Positions 19,231 through 27,925 of a stretch of 64,000 nucleotides of DNA are shown here, one piece after another. The notes beneath the pieces were generated by a model. The model worked only from the letters and a program-made list of their open reading frames with translations, was not told the origin of the DNA and searched no databases. Positions within the stretch are counted from its first letter, which is position 1; every line of letters starts with the position of its first letter. Position numbers and translations under genes: made by a program. Origin of the DNA: JBBDJB01 sp040880125 (GTDB taxonomy: Bacteria > Planctomycetota > Planctomycetia > Pirellulales > JBBDJB01); contig JBBDJB010000003.1 in assembly GCA_040880125.1 (NCBI GenBank), positions 124,001-188,000 on the forward strand, written 5' to 3'.

Positions 19231-21243
19231 ATGCCCATGACCGAACCGCATCGACATCTCCGCCCGCTCGCTGCACTGGTTTGCCTGCTGGCCATAGCCG
19301 CCGTGGCCATCGCGCAGCAGGACGAAGCCCCAGCCGACCTCGCGGCCCTGGAAGAACAGGCCATGCGGGCAGCCGCCGCGCGCGTGGCCGATTCGGTCGT
19401 GCGGATTCAAACCGTCGGCGGCCTGGAACAGGTCGAGGACGTGCTGGTCGGCACCGGACCCACCACCGGGCTGATCGTCTCGCCCGACGGGCTGATCGTC
19501 TCCAGCGCCTTCAACTTCGTGCAGCGGCCTTCGTCCATTCTGGTCACGCTGTCCGATGGCAGCCGCGCGCCCGCCCGGCTCGTCGCCACCGACCACAGCC
19601 GCATGCTCGTTCTGCTCAAGGTCGAAACAGAATTGTCGCTGCCCGTGCCGGAGCCGGCCAGCGCAGAGGCGATCCGCGTCGGCCAATGGGCGATCGCCGT
19701 CGGTCGGGCGTATCCCGGCGAGGGCACCAACCTTTCCGCCGGCATCGTCAGCGCCACTCGTCGCATGTTCGGCAAGGTGCTGCAGACCGACGCGAAGGTC
19801 TCTCCCAGCAATTACGGCGGCCCGCTGGTCGACATCCACGGCCGCGTGCTGGGCGTACTCGTGCCGATGTCGCCGCAGGACGAGAGCGTCGTCGCCGGCG
19901 CCGGCTGGTACGACTCCGGCATCGGCTTCGCCGTTCCGCTGGAAGACCTCCAGCGCGTGCTGCCGCGGCTGGCCGCCGGCGAGGATCTGCACCCCGGCGT
20001 GCTGGGCGTCAGCCTCGAAAGCGGCGACCCCTACGTTAAGCCGCCCCAGGTCGCCGTCGTGTGGCCGAAGTCGCCCGCCATCGACGCCGGGCTGCAAGTG
20101 GGGGACCGCATCGTGGGGGTCGACAATCGCCAGGTCGAATCGCAGATGCAGCTTCGGAACGCCCTGGGCAGCCACTACGCCGGCGAATCCATCCACCTCG
20201 CGCTGCTCCGCGGCGACCAGCGGATCGAGACCGAGCTTGGGCTCGCCGAAGAAGTGCCCGCCTTCTTGCACGCCTTCCTCGGCGTGCTGCCGATGCGCGC
20301 CGTGGGCGAGGATCAGGACGATGGCGTCACCGTGCGATTTGTGTATCCCGAAAGTCCGGCCGACAAGGCCGGCATCCAGTCGGGCGACCGTATCACGGCA
20401 ATCGACGACCGACCGGTCGCATCGCTGGAGGCCGCCCTGGCCGCCATGAACACGCACATCGCCGGCGATGCATTCAAGATTCAGCTCCAGCGGGAGGGCG
20501 AGCAAGTCACTCTCGAAGCCACCGCCGGCGAGCTGCCCATCGAAATTCCTGCTTCGCTGCCCCGCGCGCGCGACACCGAAGCGCACCCGCCCGCCGACCA
20601 GCCGCCGGCCGATCGGCCCGCGGTGGGCGTCACCGAGCTGAAACTGCCGGAAGTTCAAAAGGGCGCGTTGGTTTACGTGCCGGAAGACTACGATCCGGCC
20701 GTCCGCCACGGCGTGGCCGTCTGGCTACACGATGCCGGAGGCCTCGACGAGGAAGCCCTGGTGCGGCTGTGGCAAAAGCACTGCGACGAGCGGGACCTGA
20801 TCCTGCTGGCTCCCCGCGCGGCCGAGGCCGGCGGCTGGCAGCCTGGCGAGGCGGAGGTCTGCCGCAAGCTGCTGGACCTGGTCGAGAACACCTACTCGAT
20901 CGATCCGCGCCGCATCGTCGCCCACGGCTATCGGACGGGCGGAGCGATGGCGTATCTCTTGGCGGCCGAAGACCGCGAGCGGATTCGCGGCGTGGCGGTT
21001 GTCGAAGCGCCGTTCCCGCGCGGCGCCAGCCGCCCGTCGGCCGAACCGGTTCGACGTCTGGCCATCTACAGCGCCGCCGCCTCCGCCGGCCCGCTTGCGC
21101 AGCGGATCGCGCAAACGGTCGAGCTTTTGACCGCCGCCAAGTTCCCGGTCACCGTGCTCGACCTGGGCGCTCAGCCCCGCTACCTCAACGACGACGAGCT
21201 CGACGGTTTGGTCCGCTGGATCGACACGCTGGACCGGTTTTAA
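19231..21243 (+). CDS. PDZ pseudoprotease fused to a dead alpha/beta-hydrolase domain
   Basis: 670 residues. The start is the ATG at 19231 or 19237; both precede the signal peptide (RPLAALVCLLAIAAVAIAQQ). The trypsin-like domain (about 30-240) has lost the whole triad: the His slot reads SSAFNFVQ (Asn), the Asp slot HSRMLVLLK (Met), and the Ser motif SPSNYGGPL (Tyr, codon 19813-19815). Two PDZ domains follow (about 245-325 and 335-425). The C-terminal 215 residues resemble PHB-depolymerase/esterase-type alpha/beta hydrolases (GALVYVPEDYDP; WLHDAGGLDEEAL), but the nucleophile elbow reads HGYRTGG, with Arg where Ser is expected (20932-20934). It is most likely a peptide- or ligand-binding adaptor. 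Its 3' end is duplicated as a relic at 25692-25880. Confidence 0.85.
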   Translation: MPMTEPHRHLRPLAALVCLLAIAAVAIAQQDEAPADLAALEEQAMRAAAARVADSVVRIQTVGGLEQVEDVLVGTGPTTGLIVSPDGLIVSSAFNFVQRPSSILVTLSDGSRAPARLVATDHSRMLVLLKVETELSLPVPEPASAEAIRVGQWAIAVGRAYPGEGTNLSAGIVSATRRMFGKVLQTDAKVSPSNYGGPLVDIHGRVLGVLVPMSPQDESVVAGAGWYDSGIGFAVPLEDLQRVLPRLAAGEDLHPGVLGVSLESGDPYVKPPQVAVVWPKSPAIDAGLQVGDRIVGVDNRQVESQMQLRNALGSHYAGESIHLALLRGDQRIETELGLAEEVPAFLHAFLGVLPMRAVGEDQDDGVTVRFVYPESPADKAGIQSGDRITAIDDRPVASLEAALAAMNTHIAGDAFKIQLQREGEQVTLEATAGELPIEIPASLPRARDTEAHPPADQPPADRPAVGVTELKLPEVQKGALVYVPEDYDPAVRHGVAVWLHDAGGLDEEALVRLWQKHCDERDLILLAPRAAEAGGWQPGEAEVCRKLLDLVENTYSIDPRRIVAHGYRTGGAMAYLLAAEDRERIRGVAVVEAPFPRGASRPSAEPVRRLAIYSAAASAGPLAQRIAQTVELLTAAKFPVTVLDLGAQPRYLNDDELDGLVRWIDTLDRF

Positions 21244-21296
21244 ACACGTCGAATCACGGGTAACGAGTGAGAAATACTTCGAACACGTGTGCTACG

Positions 21297-22607
21297 TCAT
21301 GCCGACCAGTTGCGGGCTGCCCGCGATCGCATTCGGTTCGCGTCGTCGTCTCCGACGAACTCTTCTTTCACGGGGTCGAGCGTCAGTTTGCGCTGAAGAA
21401 TCCAGGCGATCGCCGCTGCATGGCACGCGATGTGCGAACGCCGCATGACGTCGGGATTGGCGGCGGTTGCTCGCCGCGTGCGCATGCAGTCGAAGAAATC
21501 TCGCGCGTGGGCCGATACGTCAAGTCCGTGCACGCGCTTGATGCCTTCGGGGAATTCCTTGCGCAGCGATTCAGGTTTGACCACGATTTCGCCGCTATCG
21601 CCGGTTTCAACCGAACCCTCGTCCCCCTCAAATCTCACAGGACAGGTCCCCAGCCGCGTCATGTAGTGTGGTTCCCGGTTGCCGAACGCCTCCGGCAGGA
21701 AATCGAGCACTAGCTTCACACCGTTCTCGTAATGGCACACCACGTTCTTGTCGCTCGGCTCGTACTTGGTCGGCATCGTGTCATCCGCCTGATTCGCCCA
21801 TTGGCATAAATCGACGGTGTGCGCGCCCCAATCGAGCAAGCGCGCTCCCGAATCAAAATCCCACTGGCCTCGCCAACCGCCCTCCACGTATTTCTTATTG
21901 TACGGGCGCCACGCGGCCGGGCCGAGCCACAGATTCCAATCCACGACGTCATCGTTCGGCTGCTGCTCCACGGGTAGCCAACTGTTTTCGAGCACCGGCA
22001 TGTAAACCGAAGCGTGCAGCGTGCGCAGCTTGCCAAGCTTCCCGGACTGTGCGAACTCAACAGCCAGTTGGAAATTCTGCACGCTGCGCCGCTGCGTTCC
22101 CGCCTGGAAGATTCGATTTTCACGGTGCATAGTGTCGGCCAGTTTTTGACAATCGGCGATCGTGATGCCGCACGGCTTTTCGCTATACACGTCCTTACCT
22201 GCCTCAGCTGCGAAAATCGAGGCCGGGGCGTGCCACCGGTCTCCGGTGGCGATTAGGACGGCATCGATATCCTTTCGGTCCAATAGTTCGCGGAAGTCGC
22301 GATACAACACGCAGTCTTCATTGCCGTAGTGGTTGTCGACCAGTTTTTTTCCTGACTGGCGACGACTTGCCTGGATATCCGCAATGGCGATACATCGCAC
22401 GTCTTTGTGTGGAAGCATCGCACTCAGGTCATAGGCGCAGCGCGGCCCAATGCCGATGACCCCCAGCGTGATTGTCTCGCTGGGCACGACATTGCCATCG
22501 CGGCCGATGGCCGAGGACGGGATTATGGTGGCCGCAGAAATGGCCGCAGCAGACGTTGTAGCGGAGATTAGAAAATCGCGACGAGACGTTTTATCAGTTT
22601 GGTACAC
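21297..22607 (-). CDS. Tat-exported Gfo/Idh/MocA-family oxidoreductase
   Basis: 436 residues from a GTG start at 22607 with AGGAA a little upstream. The N-terminus has a twin-arginine signal (TSRRDFLISATTSAAAISAA). The NAD(P)-binding fold follows (TLGVIGIGPRCAYDLSAML near 45), then the EKPCGITIADCQKLADTM segment near 135, where Lys of EKP is the usual catalytic/binding lysine. The C-terminal domain has the GARLLDWGAHTVDLCQWA motif near 255 with the family's conserved His. Such proteins oxidise or epimerise sugars in the periplasm of planctomycetes; the substrate cannot be told. It is 95 bases downstream of the FecR-LamG gene, possibly in one operon with it and the sigma factor. Confidence 0.93.
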   Translation of the reverse strand: MYQTDKTSRRDFLISATTSAAAISAATIIPSSAIGRDGNVVPSETITLGVIGIGPRCAYDLSAMLPHKDVRCIAIADIQASRRQSGKKLVDNHYGNEDCVLYRDFRELLDRKDIDAVLIATGDRWHAPASIFAAEAGKDVYSEKPCGITIADCQKLADTMHRENRIFQAGTQRRSVQNFQLAVEFAQSGKLGKLRTLHASVYMPVLENSWLPVEQQPNDDVVDWNLWLGPAAWRPYNKKYVEGGWRGQWDFDSGARLLDWGAHTVDLCQWANQADDTMPTKYEPSDKNVVCHYENGVKLVLDFLPEAFGNREPHYMTRLGTCPVRFEGDEGSVETGDSGEIVVKPESLRKEFPEGIKRVHGLDVSAHARDFFDCMRTRRATAANPDVMRRSHIACHAAAIAWILQRKLTLDPVKEEFVGDDDANRMRSRAARNWSA

Positions 22608-22702
22608 TTGGTAGGTTCCTTATCAAATCGTTGGTTAATACTAAACACGCCCGAGTATCATTTCGCGCCCTTCGCCGGCACACACCGACGGCCAGGCGAA
22701 AA

Positions 22703-24262
22703 TCATCGATCTTGTTCCAAGGAAAGCGTTTCACCAGGATGCTCGAAAAGATAACGAATCGCAACTTCGTCCAGGGCACGGCCGTAGAACTGCACATCGT
22801 CCAAATCCCCACCGAGAAATTGCTCTTGTTGCACATCGTTGGACGGAACTCGTCCCAGGCAAGCAACCGTTGGATTTACCAAGTCAATGGGAGCGATCGC
22901 GCGAGTATTGATCACCCCGCCCGTTCGTCGTGGTTCGATCAGGGCTTGCCCGTCTCGATAAATTGTCACGTTACCTCCGCTGACGGAAACGGCGACATGG
23001 TACCAGCGATCGGACTCCCAGCCTGACACGCCAGCCGAGATTCGATCGAAATAGTCGCCTTGTTGCCAGCCGTAAAAGAGCCATGGTCCGTGTAACTCGA
23101 ATTGGACTCGCTGTCGCTCCGTGCCATCGGAGACGGAGAAGACAATGTCATCGGCATTCCGCAGCCATGCCGCCAGCGTAAAGGCCCTGGTGTTTGCGAG
23201 CGCCGACAAATGTTCGCTGAAGTCGACGTACCCGTTTGCGCCGAGTGCCAGTGCGCGGCCCGTCTTGCCCTGCAGCGTGCGCTTGCTCGTAGGCAGATTG
23301 AATCTCCCGTGAAAATGATTCCGCGATGCGTCCGTCACCAGCGAATCCTCCGCATGGTCGTCGAGTCTCCAATGCGCCAAGAGCAGCGGGTCCAACTTGT
23401 CCCCTTTGATGGCTGTGATCTTGCCCGACGCGTCGACATCCGCCGACTGTCCGGTGCTGAGTGACTGAATGCGATTAGCTCGGCCAGCATTGGACAAATG
23501 CAAATCGACCAAGCCTTCGAGGACGTCGATCTCGGACGCCCCGGACTGCCGGCCAACCGACAGTTTGAACTCCGTCCCCAGGTCGACGACTTCCATTGAC
23601 GCCGTGCCGACGGCGAAGTCTCGGGCACTCTCCGGAGCATGAACACGAATGTTGCCGTAGTTCAAGAAACCACGCAGCGGAGAATCTATCGCAAAGGAGG
23701 CCGGTCCCTCAAGCTGCACGGTTGCACCGCTACTGAATGACAATTCGACCGTGCCAGCGTCGAGGTTGATCCACCCTTTTCCAAGGGCAGTGCCAACCGG
23801 CAAGGTGCGACCGCGAGGGCCAACCCATATCACGTCGCGACTGACGGACGTCAGCGTCGCGATCGGGTCTTGATCATGGCGCTGGGCAATGGATTCCTCG
23901 ATTGAACCCTCTTGCATGCCGCGCCCCAGCGCAAATCCAATCGTGACCCCCACGAACAATGCGGCAGCGGCCAACAATCGGTTGCGGCGCTGCATACGAT
24001 CGCGATGCGCTGACGATTCGCTTGCGATTGCCTCGCCAACCGGCGATGCGACGTCTGATGGTTGTCCATCCACCGCAGAGAAGGGGGCGAATCGCCACGC
24101 CAGCAGCGCATGAGTCGACTGGTAACGGACGAATTGTTCGAGGGCTGCTTCGTCGTCGCGCAGCAGCATGTTGAGCCGAGACCTCTCCTCGGCCGACAGT
24201 TCCTCCTGCTCCAAGCGTTTCAGCAGCAGCGCCAATTCGTCATCTGGAGTCGGTGTACTCAT
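22703..24262 (-). CDS. FecR-like / LamG-domain transmembrane protein (putative anti-sigma or sensor)
   Basis: 519 residues from the ATG at 24262, four bases after the sigma-factor stop; the frame extends upstream but into that gene. Residues 1-60 are a charged helical region (DDELALLLKRLEQEELSAEE). A membrane span lies near 110-130 (LLAAAALFVGVTIGFALGRG). A FecR domain follows at about 150-290 (VPLGTEF-type motif seen as VVDLGTEFKLSVG). A LamG/concanavalin-like domain fills about 300-515 (LLAHWRLDDHAEDSLVTDAS; AFTLAAWLRNADD). Planctomycetes often pair this architecture with an ECF-like sigma factor. The N-terminus probably faces the cytosol and controls the sigma factor, and the LamG part may sense glycans. 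Confidence 0.88.
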   Translation of the reverse strand: MSTPTPDDELALLLKRLEQEELSAEERSRLNMLLRDDEAALEQFVRYQSTHALLAWRFAPFSAVDGQPSDVASPVGEAIASESSAHRDRMQRRNRLLAAAALFVGVTIGFALGRGMQEGSIEESIAQRHDQDPIATLTSVSRDVIWVGPRGRTLPVGTALGKGWINLDAGTVELSFSSGATVQLEGPASFAIDSPLRGFLNYGNIRVHAPESARDFAVGTASMEVVDLGTEFKLSVGRQSGASEIDVLEGLVDLHLSNAGRANRIQSLSTGQSADVDASGKITAIKGDKLDPLLLAHWRLDDHAEDSLVTDASRNHFHGRFNLPTSKRTLQGKTGRALALGANGYVDFSEHLSALANTRAFTLAAWLRNADDIVFSVSDGTERQRVQFELHGPWLFYGWQQGDYFDRISAGVSGWESDRWYHVAVSVSGGNVTIYRDGQALIEPRRTGGVINTRAIAPIDLVNPTVACLGRVPSNDVQQEQFLGGDLDDVQFYGRALDEVAIRYLFEHPGETLSLEQDR

Positions 24263-24266
24263 CGAT

Positions 24267-24794
24267 CTAACCCTCCGCGGCCAGTTTGCGCTCGATGCAG
24301 CTTGCCAATCGCAACCGCAGCCGATACAAGAGATCTGCCACGGCACCGACGGACCTCCCCAGTTCGTCGGCTAACTGAGCGATCGACAAGCCATCGGAAT
24401 AGCGGCGGAGGAGGATCTTGACGCGACCCTCCTCCAACTCGCCAAGGCAATCCTCCAGGGCATCCATCGAGTCATTCCATCGGTGTCCTGCCCGTGCCGC
24501 CTTCGTCGCGATCAGGTCGACAACGTCGTTGGTCAGCACCAATCGATCACGCCGTTGGCGCTTGCGAAACGCCTGAACCTGAAGCCTGGCGAAGCGACAC
24601 GCCCAAGGCCAATACTCCATCGCCGGGTCGAATTCCGACCGCTTTTTCCAAAGGGCCAGATTGGTTTCAGAAAGGACGTCGCGGGCATCGTTCGCGTTGG
24701 TGACAAGCGACAGAATGAATGCAAACAGCGCGGGCTGTGCCGCCGTCATTTGCGTCACGAATTGCTCGTTTTGGTGCTCAGCGAAATCAGTCAT
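24267..24794 (-). CDS. ECF-like RNA polymerase sigma factor (sigma-70 family)
   Basis: 175 residues. The sigma-70 region 2 spans about 15-85 (ALFAFILSLVTNANDARDVL, then FDPAMEYWPWACRFARLQV), and region 4 spans about 110-170, with the helix-turn-helix GLSIAQLADELGRSVGAVAD. No sigma 1.1 or 3 region is present. The family matches the planctomycete/verrucomicrobial type usually annotated as Rhodopirellula/Verrucomicrobium sigma factors. It sits four bases upstream of the FecR-LamG gene and so is probably coupled to it in translation. It is divergent from the DUF1080 gene at 24974, which could be a target. Confidence 0.93.
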   Translation of the reverse strand: MTDFAEHQNEQFVTQMTAAQPALFAFILSLVTNANDARDVLSETNLALWKKRSEFDPAMEYWPWACRFARLQVQAFRKRQRRDRLVLTNDVVDLIATKAARAGHRWNDSMDALEDCLGELEEGRVKILLRRYSDGLSIAQLADELGRSVGAVADLLYRLRLRLASCIERKLAAEG

Positions 24795-24973
24795 GAGAGA
24801 TTTCTGTGCAAGGACGCAAAATCCTTGGGAGCATTAGCCGCTTCGGACCTTCCATCAGAGGAAAAGCCGCTCGAATTCCGGAATCACGGATCTCTGGCCT
24901 GATGTCGCGAGGGGCTGGACTAATTGTCTCATAGCAGATTTCCAGGATTTCACCGTCAAGGGGGCGCCGCATC

Positions 24974-25663
24974 ATGCAATTCCGCACGATTCTCCGCCAG
25001 TCACGGCCTACCATTTTGCTGCACTACTTTGTAATTCTCATATGCCTGCTAGCCTGCGGGCCAGGCTTCCGCCGCTTGGAGGCCGCCGATCCTGATTTCA
25101 TCCCCCTTTTTGACGGACGAACTTTTACTGGCTGGGAAGGCGACACCAAGACCACTTGGCGAATCGAGAACGGTGCGCTGGTCGCCGGCACCTTGGATAC
25201 ACCGCAGCCTCGGAATGAGTTCCTTGCGACCGCGCGTGCTTATCGAGACTTTGAATTGCGTCTAAAGTGGAAGCTGGAAGGCGACCGTCAAAAGGTGAAC
25301 GGCGGGATTCAGTTTCGCTCGCGCCGCATTCCTGGCAATCACGAAATGATCGGCTACCAGGCAGATCTTGGCTCCGACGTCGACGGAGCCCTGTACGACG
25401 AAAGCCGCCGAAACCGCTTTCTAGCTCGACCCACCGACGATGTTGTCAAAAGGGCAATCAAGCCGACGGGCGAGTGGAATGACTATGTCATTCGTGCCGA
25501 GGGAACGAGAATTCAGATTTGGCTAAACGGCGTCAAGACAGTGGACTACGTAGAACGCGATTCCGATATCGACGACAAAGGTGTAATTGCAGTTCAGATT
25601 CATGGCGGAGGGCCGCTGGTAGTACGCTACAAAAACATCGTCCTGAGAGATCGCGAACAGTAA
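24974..25663 (+). CDS. DUF1080 (3-keto-disaccharide hydrolase fold) secreted protein
   Basis: 229 residues. The N-terminus has a hydrophobic segment (LLHYFVILICLLACGPGFR) ending near a Cys; it may be a lipoprotein or have a normal signal peptide. The DUF1080 domain begins with FIPLFDGRTFTGWEG near 37, has FELRLKWKLEGDRQKVNGGI near 90 and ends with VRYKNIVLRDRE. The family is a concanavalin-like fold linked to 3-keto-glycoside hydrolysis, and it often accompanies Gfo/Idh/MocA oxidoreductases, as here. It is divergent from the sigma factor across 179 bases. A pseudogene relic starts 28 bases after its stop. Confidence 0.92.
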   Translation: MQFRTILRQSRPTILLHYFVILICLLACGPGFRRLEAADPDFIPLFDGRTFTGWEGDTKTTWRIENGALVAGTLDTPQPRNEFLATARAYRDFELRLKWKLEGDRQKVNGGIQFRSRRIPGNHEMIGYQADLGSDVDGALYDESRRNRFLARPTDDVVKRAIKPTGEWNDYVIRAEGTRIQIWLNGVKTVDYVERDSDIDDKGVIAVQIHGGGPLVVRYKNIVLRDREQ

Positions 25664-25691
25664 TCTCCCGGGGAAATCTTCCCGTGCTCGC

Positions 25692-25880
25692 CGCCTGGCC
25701 ATCTACAGCGCCGCCGCTTCGGCCGGCCCGCTTGCCCAGCGCATCGCGCAGACGGTCGAAGCCCTGACGGCCGCCTAGTTCCCCGTCACCAACGTGGACC
25801 TGGGCGACGACGCCCGCTACCTCAACGACGACGAGCTGGCCGAGCTTGCCCGCTGGATCGATACGCTCGATCGGTTTTAG
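25692..25880 (+). pseudogene. 3'-end relic of a paralogue of the PDZ/hydrolase pseudoprotease
   Basis: This 189-base segment aligns without gaps to 21055-21243, the last 63 codons of the third HtrA-like gene. By eye 52 of 62 residues agree, and both end in RWIDTLDRF plus stop. Codon 29 is TAG where the parent has AAG, so the relic is also broken by a nonsense change. No upstream part of the gene remains: the preceding 28 bases lead straight to the DUF1080 stop. This implies a fourth array member was mostly removed or replaced when the block from 21244 to 25691 arrived. Confidence 0.9.
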
Positions 25881-25903
25881 GTCGGGACATAAAATAACGC
25901 GCG

Positions 25904-27925
25904 TCATCTGTCGCTTGGCGCTATACGTGCTACGAACCCGCCGCATCTTGGGATTGCAATAGATAAAGTACTGTTCGCGGACACGATTTGCTTGCGGTGC
26001 GTAAGCGCGGCAGGCCCGCGAGCCTCATCGTCAAGGTAAACGTCCGCGTCGAATGCCCCGTCCCCCAGGAAGGGCAGCGGAATGTCAATTTCCCGAGCGT
26101 CATTCGCGGTCATTCCGCCAAGGTACCACGCGTCTTGCCGGCGGCGGGCAACGATAAGACATTGACCAAACTCGGCATGCAATACCCGCGTTTCGTCCCA
26201 GATGGTGGGAACGTCGACCAGAAACTCAAGACCCCCTTGGCCGCGGTACGCGGAGGGATAGTCGGCCATCATCGGCAAGTGATTCTGATACACCACGTAC
26301 ATGGCCAATTGATGTCCGCGCGTGCCCTGCACGGGCGGAGCGACGTCGCGGGGCCGGTATTCCTCCGGCAAGACGCTCCGCATACCGCCCTGGTGGTAGT
26401 CGAGCGGGCCGGCCAACATCCGGATAAACGCCGCATCGAGGTTGTGCACCGGCGGTGTGCCCTCGGGCTGCCACTTGTTGTATTCCTGGTTGAGGACCGC
26501 CTCGTAGCTGAGAACGTTGGGCCATGTTCGCTCCATTCCCGTCGGCTTGTAGGCACCGTGCCACGTGACGGTCAGGTGGTGTTCGGCGGCCTTCTCCGCG
26601 ACCTCATGATACCAATTGACCATCTCCTGATCGTCACGGTCCATGAAGTCGATCATCACTCCCTCGATGCCCCACTTTTCATAAGTCGCGAAGGCCTCGT
26701 CAAGCTGCGGCCGAAGTGCTTTCCAGTGCATCCACAATCGCAGCCGCACTCCCTTTTCCTTGGCGTGGCGCAGCACTTCCGGCATGTCGATCGACGGCCC
26801 CGCGGTGGTAACGTCCGTCGGGCCCATCGGTTGAATCGGCCCGCCATACCAGGCGACGTCGAGACCGTCGAGTGAGTGATACGGAATACCGTGTTCGGCG
26901 CAAAAGTCGATGTAGTGCTTCATGGTGGCGGTGTTCACGCCCGGCTCGAATTCCACGCCTTCGAGGACGTAATGGTTCCACCACGGGAATGTCGTCTTGC
27001 CTGGCCTGATCCACGACGGGTCTTCGATCTTCGAGGGCTCATTCAGATGGAAGATGATGTTCGATTCAATCAGCCTTCCCGGATCGTCGGCAATCATCAG
27101 CACCCGCCACGGCGATGCAAACGGTGTTTTTCCGACGACCTTCGCCGCCCCCGGCGGAGACCCTTCCGGAGTCACGTCAGCCGGCAAGGGAGAAAGAACC
27201 GTCTCGAGTGATTGCCTTCCGGTCTCGGATCGAACCAGATACGCGCCCGCGTAGTCGGTCAAACTCGCTTCCGTCACCGCGATCCATGCGCCGCGCGGAT
27301 GCTCGATGAGAATTGGCAGGGCAATGAGCGCGCCATCGTCGTTGCCGAGTTCCGAAATGCGCTTCGTTGCGTAGTACGCCTCATACGAAGTCGTATAGTT
27401 ATCCAGCTTCAGAAACCGTGCCCGCAGATCGTCCGGAAACGTTAGCCGCGTGAACTCATCGGTGATCGTGAATTCCGCGAGCGACTCCTGCTTCGGAAGT
27501 ACGTAGCGAAACGCAATCCCATCGTCGAACGCGCGAAATTCAATCACCAGTTCTCGACGAGGTTCAATCGTTTCGGTAAGCGAGACGGTCAGTTCGTCGT
27601 GCTGATCCCGGGCCGACGATGCCTTGCCGACGGGGATCGTATACGTCTCGTCGCGGCTTTCTCGCTTTGCCTCCGTGAGCGTCATATTTTCACGGAGTTT
27701 TCCCGAACCGGCCAATTCGATTCCCAAGGTTGCGGACATGAGTTCGACGTCGCGCCGCGCCACTTGAAAGGCGGGCCGCCCTCGCTCATCGAGCTGAAAC
27801 GTTGCACGCAACTGGCCGCTGGGAGAACTGAGCACCAGCGGCTGCATCTCGTTCTGGGCTCTCGCCGCCGGCGCGAAAATGAGTGTCAGGACCAAACTAG
27901 CATGCAGTCGGAGTGGTAGAGTCAT
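25904..27925 (-). CDS. Glycoside hydrolase family 97 (alpha-glucosidase/alpha-galactosidase type)
   Basis: 673 residues from the ATG at 27925, which starts the signal peptide (MTLPLRLHASLVLTLIFAPA). Domains follow the GH97 order: an N-terminal beta-sandwich (about 25-270, with AFDDGIAFRYVLPKQESLAE), then the catalytic TIM barrel (WWNHYVLEGVEFEPGVNTAT; GVMIDFMDRDDQEMVNWYHE near 440), then a small C-terminal beta domain. The MIDFMDRDD motif carries the Asp typical of retaining members, and NQEYNKW plus DYHQGGM are also family hallmarks. It probably acts in the periplasm on alpha-linked oligosaccharides. It lies convergent to the relic and the DUF1080 gene. Length fits the family. Confidence 0.93.
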   Translation of the reverse strand: MTLPLRLHASLVLTLIFAPAARAQNEMQPLVLSSPSGQLRATFQLDERGRPAFQVARRDVELMSATLGIELAGSGKLRENMTLTEAKRESRDETYTIPVGKASSARDQHDELTVSLTETIEPRRELVIEFRAFDDGIAFRYVLPKQESLAEFTITDEFTRLTFPDDLRARFLKLDNYTTSYEAYYATKRISELGNDDGALIALPILIEHPRGAWIAVTEASLTDYAGAYLVRSETGRQSLETVLSPLPADVTPEGSPPGAAKVVGKTPFASPWRVLMIADDPGRLIESNIIFHLNEPSKIEDPSWIRPGKTTFPWWNHYVLEGVEFEPGVNTATMKHYIDFCAEHGIPYHSLDGLDVAWYGGPIQPMGPTDVTTAGPSIDMPEVLRHAKEKGVRLRLWMHWKALRPQLDEAFATYEKWGIEGVMIDFMDRDDQEMVNWYHEVAEKAAEHHLTVTWHGAYKPTGMERTWPNVLSYEAVLNQEYNKWQPEGTPPVHNLDAAFIRMLAGPLDYHQGGMRSVLPEEYRPRDVAPPVQGTRGHQLAMYVVYQNHLPMMADYPSAYRGQGGLEFLVDVPTIWDETRVLHAEFGQCLIVARRRQDAWYLGGMTANDAREIDIPLPFLGDGAFDADVYLDDEARGPAALTHRKQIVSANSTLSIAIPRCGGFVARIAPSDR

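Noticed and set aside
18922..20709. 595-codon minus-strand frame opposite the third HtrA-like gene
   Set aside because: Antisense shadow; part of it is translation of repeats A and B.
21244..25691. Mobile element with transposase or integrase
   Set aside because: No transposase, integrase, terminal inverted repeats or target-site duplication was seen at the borders. Only the relic hints at replacement.
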